From CAWAXW01 sp963786155 (GTDB taxonomy: Bacteria; Actinomycetota; CADDZG01; WHSQ01): 64,000 nt of DNA. Below are positions 1-11,164 of this stretch, piece after piece. How positions within the stretch are numbered: position 1 is the first letter of the stretch; every line of letters begins with the position of its first letter. The stretch spans positions 1,550,001 to 1,614,000 of the forward strand of contig CAWAXW010000006.1 in NCBI GenBank assembly GCA_963786155.1, in the 5' to 3' direction. The notes under the pieces are model-generated. The model did no database searches, had not been told where the DNA came from, and was given only the letters and a program-made list of their open reading frames with translations. A program made the translations under genes and the position numbers.

Positions 1-776
1 ATGGCGGGGACGCCCATCATCGACGTGATCCCGTCGCCTTCCACTAGTTCGAGCACTCGGCCCGCGTCGAAGCCGCTCTCGAGCGCGACACAACCGGCCT
101 TCCACCACACGGCGAACGTGTTCACGTTCCACCCGCCGACGTGGAACATCGGCAAGACCACGAGGCTTCTCTCGTCGCGCTGAAGATCGAGCGCTAACCC
201 GATGTTCAGGTTGGTCCAGAAGAAGTTCCCGTGGGTCAACATCGCGCCCTTAGGGCGTCCCGTCGTCCCGGACGTATAGAAGATGGCAAGAACATCATCC
301 GGCACGACTCGTTCGATGCTCTCGACCGGAATAGACAGCGTTAGCGCGTCCTCGTACGAAGGGTCCTCACCGGCTCCAACGGCGAGCGCCGTCGTGATCT
401 CGGTAGCAGGACCGAACGCCTTCACCGTTTCGAGCAGCTCGGCATCGAAAACGAGCACGCGCGCTCCAGAGTCATTCGTGATGTATTCGAGCTCGGGAGG
501 AGCGAGGCGCGTCGACAGCGGAACGAGGATCGCTCCGAGTCGCGCGCAAGCAAGCAGGAGGTCGACGTACTCGACCCCGTTGTTCAGCAGTGCGGCAACG
601 CGGTCTCCCGGCCCGACTCCGCGGGTCAAGAGGGCCCCAGCACAACGAGCCGCTCGTTCGTCGAGGTCGCCGAAGGAGTAGTCGGCTACTGGGGTTCTGA
701 GGGCGATCCGATCTGGGACCAGCTGGGCCTGCCTCGCGATGAGGAATGCGAAGTTCTCGAACGGCCATCTGCTCAT
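1..776 (-). CDS. AMP-dependent acyl-CoA synthetase, N-terminal part (cut by window edge)
   Basis: The frame is open from an ATG at 776 to the window edge, about 258 residues of a family usually 500-550 long, so the C-terminal adenylation subdomain is missing. The ANL-superfamily phosphate-binding motif YTSGTTGRPKG is at about residues 167-177, and PMFHVGG follows near residue 210. The family activates a carboxylic acid to acyl-AMP and then acyl-CoA in the cytoplasm. The chain length cannot be read from this part. It is divergent from the importer operon starting at 987, so fatty or aromatic acid activation linked to that uptake system is a reasonable inference. A GGCAGGA ribosome-binding site lies upstream of the start. 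Confidence 0.87.
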   Translation of the reverse strand, partial: MSRWPFENFAFLIARQAQLVPDRIALRTPVADYSFGDLDERAARCAGALLTRGVGPGDRVAALLNNGVEYVDLLLACARLGAILVPLSTRLAPPELEYITNDSGARVLVFDAELLETVKAFGPATEITTALAVGAGEDPSYEDALTLSIPVESIERVVPDDVLAIFYTSGTTGRPKGAMLTHGNFFWTNLNIGLALDLQRDERSLVVLPMFHVGGWNVNTFAVWWKAGCVALESGFDAGRVLELVEGDGITSMMGVPA

Positions 777-876
777 ATAGCTGATCCTGCCCCCGACGGC
801 GTGTGCACATGCGGTTGTTCGACGATCACTCGCCACTGCCTCTGTCGGCCATTCCACCGGCACACTTGCGTCCCTT

Positions 877-905
877 TTGACGCCTACCGCCAGGTTTGAT
901 ATATG
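877..905 (+). promoter_or_regulatory. Candidate sigma-70-type promoter of the importer operon
   Basis: TTGACG at 877-882 is followed after 17 bases by TATATG at 900-905, a plausible -35/-10 pair about 80 bases before the solute-binding protein start. The -10 overlaps the inverted repeat at 904-917, the arrangement expected for repression. The assignment rests on consensus matching only. Confidence 0.35.
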
Positions 906-917
906 AACGTTAGTTTA
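904..917. promoter_or_regulatory. Candidate TetR operator, copy 1 (imperfect inverted repeat)
   Basis: TGAACG, two bases, then AGTTTA. It is a two-mismatch version of the perfect repeat TGAACG-N2-CGTTCA found at 11105-11118. In matching orientation the two 17-base sites read ATGAACGTTnGTTnACC, and both follow a TATA-rich -10-like stretch. It lies in the divergent region between the acyl-CoA synthetase (776) and the importer operon (987), whose last gene encodes a TetR protein. Confidence 0.42.
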
Positions 918-986
918 CCTGGAATGTCTGGGCGGGGTGTCCGTCGAAGGCAGACCGCAAGAATTGAAAGGGCTAGGGGGCGCGGG

Positions 987-2490
987 ATGTTGGATAGGCG
1001 TTGGATCGCGGTGATGGCCCTGATGGCGCTGGTCGTATCGGCCGCGTGCTCGGGGGAACCCAGGCCCGAAGCGGCCGCGGAGCCGGCCTCGGCCGAAAGC
1101 CCTGGGGTCTCTGAGGATGGCGTTGCCGACGCGGGCGATACCTCCAAGAAAAGTGGAACCACCAAGAAAGGCGGTGGGGGTTCCTCCGGCGGAGGGGCGA
1201 CCACTTCGTCGGGCGGTTCGAGCGTCGGCGGATCGCCAACCTACACGCCCCCGGCCGGTCCCAGCGTGGACGCAAGCGGGAACGCGGTCGACACGAAAGC
1301 CCAGATCCGTCGCTCGGAAAAGCTCGAGAAGAAGCTTCCCGACGTCAACCTGTGGCCGGCGAGCACCAGCCGGATGGGGATCACCGACGACACGATCACC
1401 TTCTGTTTCCACGCGGCCCTTACCTATGCGGATGTGTTCGACACCCGCGTCGAGGACCTGAACTCGTACTGGGAGGCGGTGAACGCCAACGGCGGGGTGT
1501 ACGGCAGGAACGTCCAGGTCACCTTCGAAGACGATGCCTATAGGCCCGACGATGCGGTGCAGGCTGCAGAACGCTGCAAGGCCAAAGAGCCCTTCGTCCT
1601 CGGCGGCGGCATCGGTTTCGATCAGATCCCGGCGGTGCGGGCATGGAACGAGCAGGAGAACAACCGCTTTCTCTACCTCCACCACATCGCGCAAGAGGAT
1701 CATTCGAAGCAGTACAGCTACAGCTTCCTCCCGACGGTCGAGCAGTCTGGGACGCTCGCGGCCCGCATGATCTTGAAAAAGCATCGAAGCCAGGACATAG
1801 GCGCTATCTGGCGCCAGAGCGATAGCTGGCAGCCGGGTCACAAGACCTTCCTGTCGACCATGGAGCGCGGCGGGGTCGAGCTCGTCGCCGACCTTCCCGT
1901 GCAGAAGGACCAAGCCGTCTACAGCCAGCAGATCAATGCGTTGAGCACATCGGGCGCCGAGGTCGTGTTCGTGTGGGAGAACGCCCTCGCCGCCACCGAG
2001 ATCATCAAGCAGGCGAAGGCGCAGAACTACTCACCGATATGGGTGGTGTTCCCGTTCAACCTCACCGCGGACACGCTGGGCGACGACTCTCTCAACCCCA
2101 AGCTCGAGGGCATCGCGGTGGGATGGCGTGCCTATAGCCCGGGCATCCACAACGGTCCCTTCAAGTCGTACGCGGGCGAGATAAAGCGCTTCGAGGCGGC
2201 CCTCGACAAGTACGGGACGGCGCAGAAGGGCAACGACATCCTGTGGATGACGTGGATGGGCTTCAAGCAACTACACCAGTTGCTGCTCGATTGCGGCCCC
2301 GACTGCGACCGCAACCAGATGGTGGCCCTGATCGATCTCGGGCGTGCACAAGGCAGTCGCGCCCAACTGCAGGTTCGATTTCACACGCAACGGTCACGTC
2401 GCGGGCCTCTTCGGCTTGGGCTTCCAGGCGTTCCGCCGCCCGGACGGCGCCGCCGGCTGGCTCGAGACCGACACGTGCACGACTTTCTAG
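987..2490 (+). CDS. Lipoprotein substrate-binding protein of a branched-chain-amino-acid-type ABC importer (frameshift near 2337)
   Basis: The chosen ATG at 987 gives a clean lipoprotein signal: two arginines at residues 4-5, a hydrophobic core and lipobox VSAAC with the acylated cysteine at about residue 21. An in-frame ATG at 903 would only add a basic non-signal extension. A Gly/Ser/Lys-rich tether spans about residues 50-85. A Peripla_BP_6 (LivJ-like) fold follows, recognisable from the NGGVYGR region. The frame is lost near 2337: the downstream reading frame gives a sensible C-terminus ending LETDTCTTF and a TAG at 2488-2490, ten bases before livH. The protein captures the ligand outside the membrane for the permease encoded next. 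Family members bind amino acids, but also aromatic acids, amides and urea, so the ligand is not known. Confidence 0.85.
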
Positions 2491-2500
2491 GACCTAGCTG

Positions 2501-3379
2501 ATGGGCCAAGCGATCGTTTCGGGTCTGGCCAACGGCGGCATCTACGCGCTGCTCGCCGTCGGCATCGTTCTCGTCTACAAGGGCTCGCGCGTGTTGAACT
2601 TCGCTCAGGGCGAGATGGGAACGTTTGGGTTGTTCATCGCGTGGTGGGTGATCGATGAGCTACAAGCCCCTTGGGCCTTGGCCGCGCTGGCGGCGATCGT
2701 GTGTGTGACCCTGATCGGTATCACGTTCGAGCGGGTCGTCGTGCGCTCGATGGGCGAGGCGTCTCGGCTCTCGGTCGCGGTCGCGACCATCGGCCTGCTG
2801 CTCCTGCTTTTCGCCCTCGAGCTCAAGATCTTCGGGCCGAGCCCGCAGGTCCTGGATCCGCCGATCACCGGCCTCGGCCCTCAGATCCTCGGGTTCTTTG
2901 TCTCGCCTACGCAGATGCTGGCGCTCGCCGGCGCGGCCGCGATCGGGATCGGGCTGGCCCTATTCCTCAAGAAGACGGACTTCGGACTTGGAGTGCTCGC
3001 CGCATCGCAAGACCCATCTGCCACGAGACTGGTGGGGGTATCGGTCGGCAAGGTCTCGATGTTCACCTGGGGAACGGCGGCGGCCGTGTCGGCGATCGCG
3101 GCGCTGTTGATCGAGCCGACTATCGGAGTGTTCGCGGCCGGGTTCATGACCGGGCTGTTCGTCCGAGGTCTGGCAGCCGCACTCCTCGGCGGACTCAATA
3201 GCTTGCCGGGCGCGTTCGTCGGCGGGCTGGCCGTGGGAGTCATCGAAGCGGTCGTCGGCCACCTCGTGGTGCGGAGCACGTTCCCGGGCCTGCAGAGCGT
3301 GGCCGTGATGCTCGTGATCATCGGCGTACTGCTGTTCCGGCCCCAAGGAATCCTGGTGAAAGGCGCGGCCACCGCATGA
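2501..3379 (+). CDS. livH: ABC importer inner-membrane permease LivH
   Basis: This 292-residue protein is almost entirely hydrophobic helices and has the LivH N-terminal signature GLANGGIYALLAVGIVLVYKG followed by LNFAQGEMGTFG. It forms half of the transmembrane channel for the substrate delivered by the lipoprotein encoded upstream. The start lies 11 bases after the preceding gene, and its TGA overlaps the ATG of the next gene (ATGA at 3376-3379), which indicates translational coupling. Length and motifs are normal for the family. Confidence 0.95.
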   Translation: MGQAIVSGLANGGIYALLAVGIVLVYKGSRVLNFAQGEMGTFGLFIAWWVIDELQAPWALAALAAIVCVTLIGITFERVVVRSMGEASRLSVAVATIGLLLLLFALELKIFGPSPQVLDPPITGLGPQILGFFVSPTQMLALAGAAAIGIGLALFLKKTDFGLGVLAASQDPSATRLVGVSVGKVSMFTWGTAAAVSAIAALLIEPTIGVFAAGFMTGLFVRGLAAALLGGLNSLPGAFVGGLAVGVIEAVVGHLVVRSTFPGLQSVAVMLVIIGVLLFRPQGILVKGAATA

Positions 3380-5308
3380 GCCAGGCCGTCTTGGATCCGA
3401 ACCACGTCGCCGACAAGGAGCTGAAAAAGGGTTGGCCCTACAACCGCGGCGGGGGAGCCAAGCTGCTCACCAAACGCCAGGCGATCTTCGCTGCGTTGTT
3501 GCTGGCCTTCACGATCCTTCCGCCGGTGCTCGCTCGAACGACCGAGTTGTTGCCCGGCGACCGGGCGCTCATCCTCGCGACCGCCGTCTGTTACGCGCTG
3601 ATGGCGTTGTCCCTGAACGTCTTGCTCGGCTACGCCGGCCAGATCTCGCTCGGCCACGGAGCGTTCCTCGGGCTGGGCGCCTTCGTGAGCGGCACCATCA
3701 CGATCAACTATTACCTCCCGCTGTGGATGGCGCTCGTAGGCGCTGCGATCGTCGGGGGGCTGTTCGCTCTCGTGATCGGGCTGCCGGCTCTCAGGCTGCG
3801 CGGCCTCTACCTCGCGGTCGCGACCATCGGCTTCGCCTTCATGATGGAGGAATCGCTCTTCCGCTGGGAGCCGTTCGCCGGGGGCTCGGGTGGTCTAGAA
3901 CTGCCTAGGCCTCGCATCGCCGGATTCAGGTTCCTCGAGCACGCCGACTATCTCGTGATCTGCTTGATCGTGCTGCTCGGCTTTTGGCTGCTCGACCAAA
4001 ACATGATCAGGACGAAGATCGGGCGTGCATTCCATGCCATCCGGTCGAACGAATCGGTCGCACAGGGATTCGGGATCAACGTATCGGCGTACAAGCTCCT
4101 GGCGTTCGTGCTGGCGGGGGCGCTCGCCGGAGTCGCCGGAGCCCTCTACGGTCACATGATCGGTTTCGTCAATTCCGAGTCGTTCGCCTTCAAGTCACAG
4201 CCCAACTTCTCGCTGCTGCTCGTAGTCATCGTCGTCGTTGGAGGACTCGGGAGCCGCGTCGGCGTGGCCGTGGCGGCGATCTTCTACGCGCTCATCCCGC
4301 ACATACTGCGCCCACTCGAAGGTTGGGAGCTCATCGTCGGGGCTGTCGCCCTGATCGATGTGATGACGCGCCATCCCGGCGGCGTGGCCGGAGCCGTGCG
4401 CGACCGGCGTGAGAAACGCGCCGCACGGAAAGCTCGCGCGGCGGAGGCCAACGACGAAGAAGAAGATGATGCGCTTCCGAAGCTGCCGGACCTGCCGAGG
4501 CCGAGCGGTCTTCCTGAACGTACGGCGCTGGCCGAGGGCACGCCGCTGTTGCAGATAGAAGACGTCTCGGTTTCCTTCGGAGGGCTGAAGGCTCTCGACG
4601 GCGCGTTCTTGGAGGTTCCCGAGGGCAAGATCGTCGGGCTCATCGGCCCGAACGGCGCCGGCAAGACGACGTTGTTCAACACGGTCTCCGGGTTCGTCCA
4701 GCCCGAGAAGGCATCAATCCGTTATCGCGGCCGCGAGATCTCGCATCTGCCTCCACACGAGCGCTCCGGACTCGGCATCGGCCGTACGTTCCAGCACATC
4801 GGCCTGGCCAAGGACCTCTCGGTCAACGAGAACTTCCTGCTTGCGCAACACAACGTGGCCCACTACGGGCTGGTCCCTGCCCTCCTTATGACACCGGGCG
4901 CCGGTGGGGTCGAGGAAGAGCTCGTCGAGCGCGCGGATCAGGCGATCGAAGCGCTCGGGTTCGAGCGATTCACGGAGACCCCGGTCAAGAACCTGCTCGC
5001 ACGGCCAGCAGCGCATCGTCGAGCTGGGCTGCGCGCTCGTCACCGCCCCCGACCTGTTACTGCTCGATGAGCCATCGGCGGGCATGTCCCCGGCCGCGGC
5101 CGAGAACCTCGCCGAGCGCCTGCGGGAGATCCGCGACGAGCTGGGGCGCACGGTGCTGCTCATCGAGCACCACATCCCGCTCGTGCTCGACGTGTGCGAC
5201 TACATCTACGTTCTGAACTTCGGACAGGTTCTCGCGCACGGAACCACCGAAGAGATCGCCAGCAAGCCTGAGGTCATCGGCGCCTACTTCGGAGAGGCGG
5301 TCGCATGA
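3376..5308 (+). CDS. livM-livG: Fused permease-ATPase LivM-LivG (frameshift near 5000)
   Basis: Residues 1-340 form a LivM-type permease (ALSLNVLLGYAGQISLGHGAF and several helices). An acidic linker of about 50 residues follows, then a LivG-type ATPase from about residue 390 with Walker A GPNGAGKTTLF. At about 5000 the frame shifts by one base. The other frame continues with HGQQRIVELGCAL, which fills the ABC signature position, then the Walker B LLLLDEPSAGMSP and the H-loop IEHH, ending at 5308. LivM-LivG fusions are known in Actinomycetota. The shift falls inside the essential signature motif and looks like a sequence error. The gene overlaps livH and livF by four bases each. Confidence 0.88.
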
Positions 5309-6102
5309 CGCAGCCATTGCTCGAGGTCCAGAACATCGATGCTGGGTTCGGCGCGACCAAGGTCCTGCACGGGTGCTCGTATCACGTGGAGGAAGGCGAG
5401 ATCGCCGGGGTGCTGGGCCTCAACGGCGCCGGCAAGAGCGTGTCGCTCAAGGTCATCGCGGGGCTCGTCCCGGTCTGGTCCGGCAAGATTAGTTTTGCCG
5501 GCGTCGACGTCACGAAGATGGCTGCAGAGAAACGTGTCGCGCTCGGCATGGGCCACGTCCCTCAAGGCCGGCAGGTGTTCCCGGACCTAACCGTGGAAGA
5601 GAACCTGCGGCTGGGCGCGTATGTCCTGCGCAGGCGCGATCGCAGCCGTTACCCGGCCGTTCTGGATGGCGTCCTCGACCGGTTCCCGGTGCTTGCGGAG
5701 CGCCGCGATCAGCTCGCAGGGACGATGTCCGGCGGGCAACAGGCGATGGTCGCAGTCGCTCGCGGCCTGATGTCGGAGCCGAAGCTGCTCATCGTCGACG
5801 AGGCGTCGGCCGGGCTCTCACCCGTCGCCATCCAGGAGCTGTTCGCCACACTGGAGCAAGTACACAAGTCAGGCGTGACGATCCTGATGGTCGAGCAGAA
5901 CGTCACCTTCTCTCTCAAGGTCGTGGATCGGGTCCACATCATGCAGAAGGGTCGGATCGTGTACGAAGGCGGCGTCGTAGACCTGGACGTCTCCAAAGTC
6001 GCCGACTACCTCGGCGTCGGACGCCTTATCGGCAAGGACATCACAGCGGTGCAGAGTGCACGCAAGAAACAGAAAGGCCTGCAAGGTGCCGTACGCGGAT
6101 AG
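5305..6102 (+). CDS. livF: ABC importer ATP-binding protein LivF
   Basis: The 265-residue cytoplasmic ATPase has Walker A GLNGAGKS, the LivF hallmark HVPQGRQVFPDLTVEENL, signature MSGGQQ, Walker B LLIVDEASAGLSP and H-loop VEQN. It pairs with the LivG half of the fused protein encoded just upstream, starting inside an ATGA overlap. The C-terminus extends about 25 residues beyond the usual end and is basic. That extension overlaps the start of the next gene. Confidence 0.95.
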   Translation: MTQPLLEVQNIDAGFGATKVLHGCSYHVEEGEIAGVLGLNGAGKSVSLKVIAGLVPVWSGKISFAGVDVTKMAAEKRVALGMGHVPQGRQVFPDLTVEENLRLGAYVLRRRDRSRYPAVLDGVLDRFPVLAERRDQLAGTMSGGQQAMVAVARGLMSEPKLLIVDEASAGLSPVAIQELFATLEQVHKSGVTILMVEQNVTFSLKVVDRVHIMQKGRIVYEGGVVDLDVSKVADYLGVGRLIGKDITAVQSARKKQKGLQGAVRG

Positions 6103-6880
6103 CTCTGGAGTCAAGATCCGGTGGGAAGAAACGGGTGTCGGCGAGCCGATCTTGCTCATCATGGGCCTCGGCTACACGCTCGAGATGTGGCACCGGCTCG
6201 TGCCGGTTCTATCCGAGCGCTACCGCGTGCTGGCGTTCGACAACCGCGGAGTGGGGGAGAGCGATGTACCGCCCGGGCCGTATCAGTTGCCCGATATGGC
6301 TGAGGACGCGGCTGCCGTGCTAGCCGCGGCGGGGGAGACCAGCGCGCATGTCCTCGGCGTCTCCATGGGAAGCGTCATCGCCCAGGAGCTCGCGCTTCGG
6401 TATCCGGAACAAGTGCGCTCGCTAATCCTCGGCTGCAGCATGTGCGGAGGCCCCAAGTCCGTTGCCGCGGAACCGGAGGTCATCGAGATGCTGGGAGCTC
6501 GTGCCCACATGGGCCCCGAGGCCGGCGCCCGGGCGATGATCCCGTACATCTACGACCCGGCCACGCCGCAGGCACTGATCGACGAGGACCTCGCCATCCG
6601 CCTGCGCACGTTTCCAACCGCTGAGGGCTACCTGGGACAGCTTGGCGCAGTATTTGGCTACGAGACATTCGACCGCTTGCCGCTGATGTCCGTGCCAACG
6701 CTGGTGATCCACGGCGAGTCCGACCGGCTGGTGCCGCCGGCCAATGGGATTGACGTCGCGGAGCGCATCCCGGGTGCCAAACTGGTCATGCTGCCGCAGG
6801 CGAGTCACATCTTCTTCACCGACCAACCCGAGGAGTCGAACCGATCGATCAGCCAATTTCTCCGGCAGATGAGCAGCTGA
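6086..6880 (+). CDS. Alpha/beta hydrolase in the importer operon
   Basis: A 264-residue alpha/beta-hydrolase fold. The nucleophile elbow is GVSMGS with the catalytic Ser near residue 94; the acid lies in HGESDRLV and the His in ASHIFF near the C-terminus. The oxyanion region is ILLIMGLGYTLEMWH. I prefer the GTG at 6086 because AGAAAGG precedes it and the overlap with livF is only 17 bases; an ATG at 6056 is the alternative. Similarity is to the 3-oxoadipate enol-lactonase/esterase group, so it may hydrolyse an ester or lactone taken up by the importer. The substrate is not determined. Confidence 0.85.
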   Translation: MPYADSSGVKIRWEETGVGEPILLIMGLGYTLEMWHRLVPVLSERYRVLAFDNRGVGESDVPPGPYQLPDMAEDAAAVLAAAGETSAHVLGVSMGSVIAQELALRYPEQVRSLILGCSMCGGPKSVAAEPEVIEMLGARAHMGPEAGARAMIPYIYDPATPQALIDEDLAIRLRTFPTAEGYLGQLGAVFGYETFDRLPLMSVPTLVIHGESDRLVPPANGIDVAERIPGAKLVMLPQASHIFFTDQPEESNRSISQFLRQMSS

Positions 6881-7473
6881 TGGCGACTAGACAGCTAGAC
6901 GTCGGCGAGCGGACCTACGACCGTATCCAGGCGGCCGCGCTCGAGCTGTTCTTCGACCATGGCTTCAAGACGACCACCATGCGCGAGATCGCGCTCGCTT
7001 GTGGACTCACTCCGGGCGCGCTCTACAACCACTTCCCGTCGAAAGACGCGCTGCTCTACTCGATCATCAAAGAAGTCCACGAAGACCTCGCCCGAGAGCT
7101 GGACGGTGCCCTGGCTGAGGTCGGCGATGACCCCAGCGAACAGCTAAAGGCCTACGTCCGTGCGCATGCCAGGTTCCACACCCGCACCCGCAAAGAGGCG
7201 CGGGTCGCGAACCAGGAAGTGCTGTCGCTGCCCGAGCCCCAGCGCAGCGAGATCGTCGAGGTGCGGCGCGATCGCCGCTACCAGCTGAAAGAGATCTTGC
7301 GTTCGGGCGCTAAAACCGGGGCCTTCGACATCGCAGACGAGGTCGTGGTCGCAAACGCGATCCTCAACATGGGCCTGCGCATATCCGACTGGTTCCGCCC
7401 CAAAGGCAAGCTGAGCGCCGACCAAGTGTCCGACCTCCACGCCGACCTAGCCCTGAGGATGGTCACAAAGTAG
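6880..7473 (+). CDS. TetR-family transcriptional regulator
   Basis: Residues 12-60 form the TetR helix-turn-helix: ALELFFDHGFKTTTMREIA, then GALYNHFPSKDALL. A ligand-binding C-terminal half of about 135 residues with normal helix spacing follows. The start overlaps the hydrolase stop (TGATG), making it the last gene of the importer operon. Regulators placed this way usually control their own operon. Similar inverted repeats at 904-917 and 11105-11118 are the best candidate operators, which would tie this operon to the divergent hydrolase/ligase operon. The ligand may be an acyl-CoA, but this is inference. Confidence 0.92.
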   Translation: MATRQLDVGERTYDRIQAAALELFFDHGFKTTTMREIALACGLTPGALYNHFPSKDALLYSIIKEVHEDLARELDGALAEVGDDPSEQLKAYVRAHARFHTRTRKEARVANQEVLSLPEPQRSEIVEVRRDRRYQLKEILRSGAKTGAFDIADEVVVANAILNMGLRISDWFRPKGKLSADQVSDLHADLALRMVTK

Positions 7474-7480
7474 CTAGTGG

Positions 7481-8452
7481 CTAGCTGCTGTTGGTCATGA
7501 AGAACTCGTACGCGGCCTTCGTCACGTCGGGGCCTAGTGGGTCGGTGTAGGTGCCTTTCGGGGAGCCGCCTGAATAAGCGTGGCCGAGGCCGTGGACCAG
7601 CCAGTAGTCGATCAGCCTGTCACCAGCTTCGCTTTCGTAGTGCTCGATCGTGTAGGTGTAGCCGTTCTCGACCGAGCGCTCTTCTGTCGCCTCCGGCTCA
7701 CGCGCCACGGTTCCGTTGTTCTCACCGTCGTCGACATAGTCGTCGAGCGCCAACCACGACGTGATCGACCTCGTCCGCGTTGACGCTGGGAACGACGACA
7801 TCCATGTCGCCTTGCACCAGCAACATTGGAATCGCCCGGGCCCGCTCGCCCATCTCTTCGTACGCGAACTGCCCGGACGTCTCCGGCGGCACCCCTGAGG
7901 CCGAGCCCAGGCAAGGCGCCCCGCGATAGGGACAGCCCGCATGGACGCCCATAGCTGCGTATAGCTCCGGATAGGTCGCAGCCATGACCACCGACATCGC
8001 TCCGCCTGCGGAGATGCCGTTGACGAAAGTCCGCGAGATGTCTATGTCGTAGCGCTTCTGAACGGTCTTCGTGATCCCGGCGATGAGCGAGGGCTCGCCC
8101 GCGTCTCGGTGCTGGTGATCGGGGAGGAACCAGTTCCAGCACCGGCCGCTGTTCGCGTCTTCGGATTGCTCGGGATAGACGACGACAAAGTGTTTCTTGG
8201 CTGCCAGCTTATTGAAACGTGTGCCGATCGCCCCGTCCTTCGCCGTCTGTGTGCATCCATGGAGGTACACGACCAGCGGGGGCCGAGATCCGAGCTGCGA
8301 CGGCACGTACACCAGGTAGTCACGAGCGCCGGCCGCATTGGTGTACGTGTAGCGCTTGAAGCTGGCTTTCTTCTTGCCGGCCTTCTTGCCTGCCACCGGG
8401 CTCCCGAGCGCGGCGAGCAGAACCAAAGCCGCGACCAGAGCCAGTGCTCGTC

Positions 8453-8456
<4 letters not shown>
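7481..8456 (-). CDS. Secreted polyhydroxybutyrate depolymerase/feruloyl-esterase-like hydrolase (frameshift near 7760)
   Basis: The N-terminus MRRALALVAALVLLAALGSPVAG is a signal peptide followed by a lysine-rich stretch. The LpqC/PHB-depolymerase pattern follows: PLVVYLHGCTQTA, the nucleophile elbow GISAGGAMS, AAMGVHAGCPYRGAPC and the acid loop LLVQGDMDVVVP. Near 7760 the frame changes. The second frame supplies the expected C-terminus with the catalytic His in LVHGLGHAYSGG and ends at 7481. The start ATG overlaps the stop of the ligase gene (ATGA). Exported enzymes of this group cleave polyhydroxyalkanoate or feruloyl esters. Next to an acyl-CoA ligase and an importer, it could release acids that are then taken up and activated. 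Confidence 0.85.
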
Positions 8457-10078
<1,622 letters not shown>

Positions 10079-10137
10079 TGCGCCTTGCCCCTTTCTTTCT
10101 CGGCCTGCCTCTCGCTGCTTTGCCGAGCCCCCGAGAC

Positions 10138-11031
10138 CTACAGATCAGCTATGTGCTTCTCGATCCTTTGCGCCACCGTCGGCGCGCCCTTTGCCAAGGC
10201 GATCGTGTAGTGATTCGTGTCCGGGACCCGCTCGTCCTCCAGTTGCGGACAGACATCTTTGAATCCCTGGATGAGCTCGTCCCAATAGAGGGGGGCGGGC
10301 TCGTTCTGGAGGCCGCGTTCGGCGCACAAGAGCGTGACGGGGCACGAGAGCTTGCCGAGGGCCGCCGGCACTTCTGAGTTGGTCAGCAGGTCGCGGCTGT
10401 CGGCCCGCATCGCGTCCTCTGAGACCTTCGAGCGGAATTCCGGCGCCGTCCCCGTGAGGTCGTAGGCGATGTATGCCTCCACCAGATCCGTCCAGGCCCC
10501 CTCGTCGGTGAACGCAGGATGCACCCGCCAGAAATCGAGATAGGCCTCGGGTGACTCGAACGTGCGCCTCAGCCGCTCGACGGCGGGGCCCAACACTGCA
10601 TCGATGAGCTGATCGGCGTCGACGCCTTCGGGGATCGGCAGTGGTATGCCGCCGTCGATCAGAACCAGCGACGCCACACGCTCGGGATGCCGGGTGGCCA
10701 TGACGGTCGCCACGAACCCGCCCATCGACATCCCGACCACGATGGCCTTGTCAATGCCGAGGTGATCCAGGACGGCGATGCAGTCGTCCACGTGCGTGCC
10801 CATACCGAAGGGACCGGGCAGCCCCGCGCTCCCGCCGCGTCCGCGCAGGTCCGGAGCCAAGAAAGTGATGTCCTCGGGCAGCAGGGACGCGATGGGCCCG
10901 AAGCTGACGAGTGATGCGGTGACCCCATGGATGGCCAGCACGGCGGGACCGCCACTACCTGCCTTACCAACGGTTAGGGCGCCCCCCGAAACGGGCACCT
11001 CGACGAGCTCGAACGTGCCGTCCCCGGCCAT
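10138..11031 (-). CDS. Alpha/beta hydrolase, first gene of the ligase operon
   Basis: The fold shows HGVTAS at the oxyanion position, the nucleophile elbow GMSMGG with Ser near residue 100, and a late His in DTNHYTI. The length is 297 residues. The ATG at 11031 has AAAGAGGGG six bases upstream; a GTG two codons earlier is also possible. As first gene of an operon with a CoA ligase and an exported esterase, an esterase or lactonase role in the same pathway is likely, but no substrate can be read. The 11032-11164 leader contains the perfect inverted repeat proposed as a TetR site. Confidence 0.87.
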   Translation of the reverse strand: MAGDGTFELVEVPVSGGALTVGKAGSGGPAVLAIHGVTASLVSFGPIASLLPEDITFLAPDLRGRGGSAGLPGPFGMGTHVDDCIAVLDHLGIDKAIVVGMSMGGFVATVMATRHPERVASLVLIDGGIPLPIPEGVDADQLIDAVLGPAVERLRRTFESPEAYLDFWRVHPAFTDEGAWTDLVEAYIAYDLTGTAPEFRSKVSEDAMRADSRDLLTNSEVPAALGKLSCPVTLLCAERGLQNEPAPLYWDELIQGFKDVCPQLEDERVPDTNHYTIALAKGAPTVAQRIEKHIADL

Positions 11032-11104
11032 AGCCACCCCTCTTTCATTCTCAGGGGGCTCACCGCTCTACGAGCGCTCGCCCCCCGAACCCCCCCGTCG
11101 CTGG

Positions 11105-11118
11105 TGAACGAACGTTCA
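11105..11118. promoter_or_regulatory. Candidate TetR operator, copy 2 (perfect inverted repeat)
   Basis: TGAACG, AA, CGTTCA: a perfect 6-bp inverted repeat with a 2-bp centre, 74 bases before the hydrolase start and next to the TATA-rich stretch ATAATATAG that would contain the -10 on the minus strand. It matches the site at 904-917 in 14 of 17 positions when both are read in the direction of their operons. Confidence 0.48.
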
Positions 11119-11164
11119 TAATATAGCGAACCGGGCAAATCGCTGCTTTGGTCGCAGGTAGCGG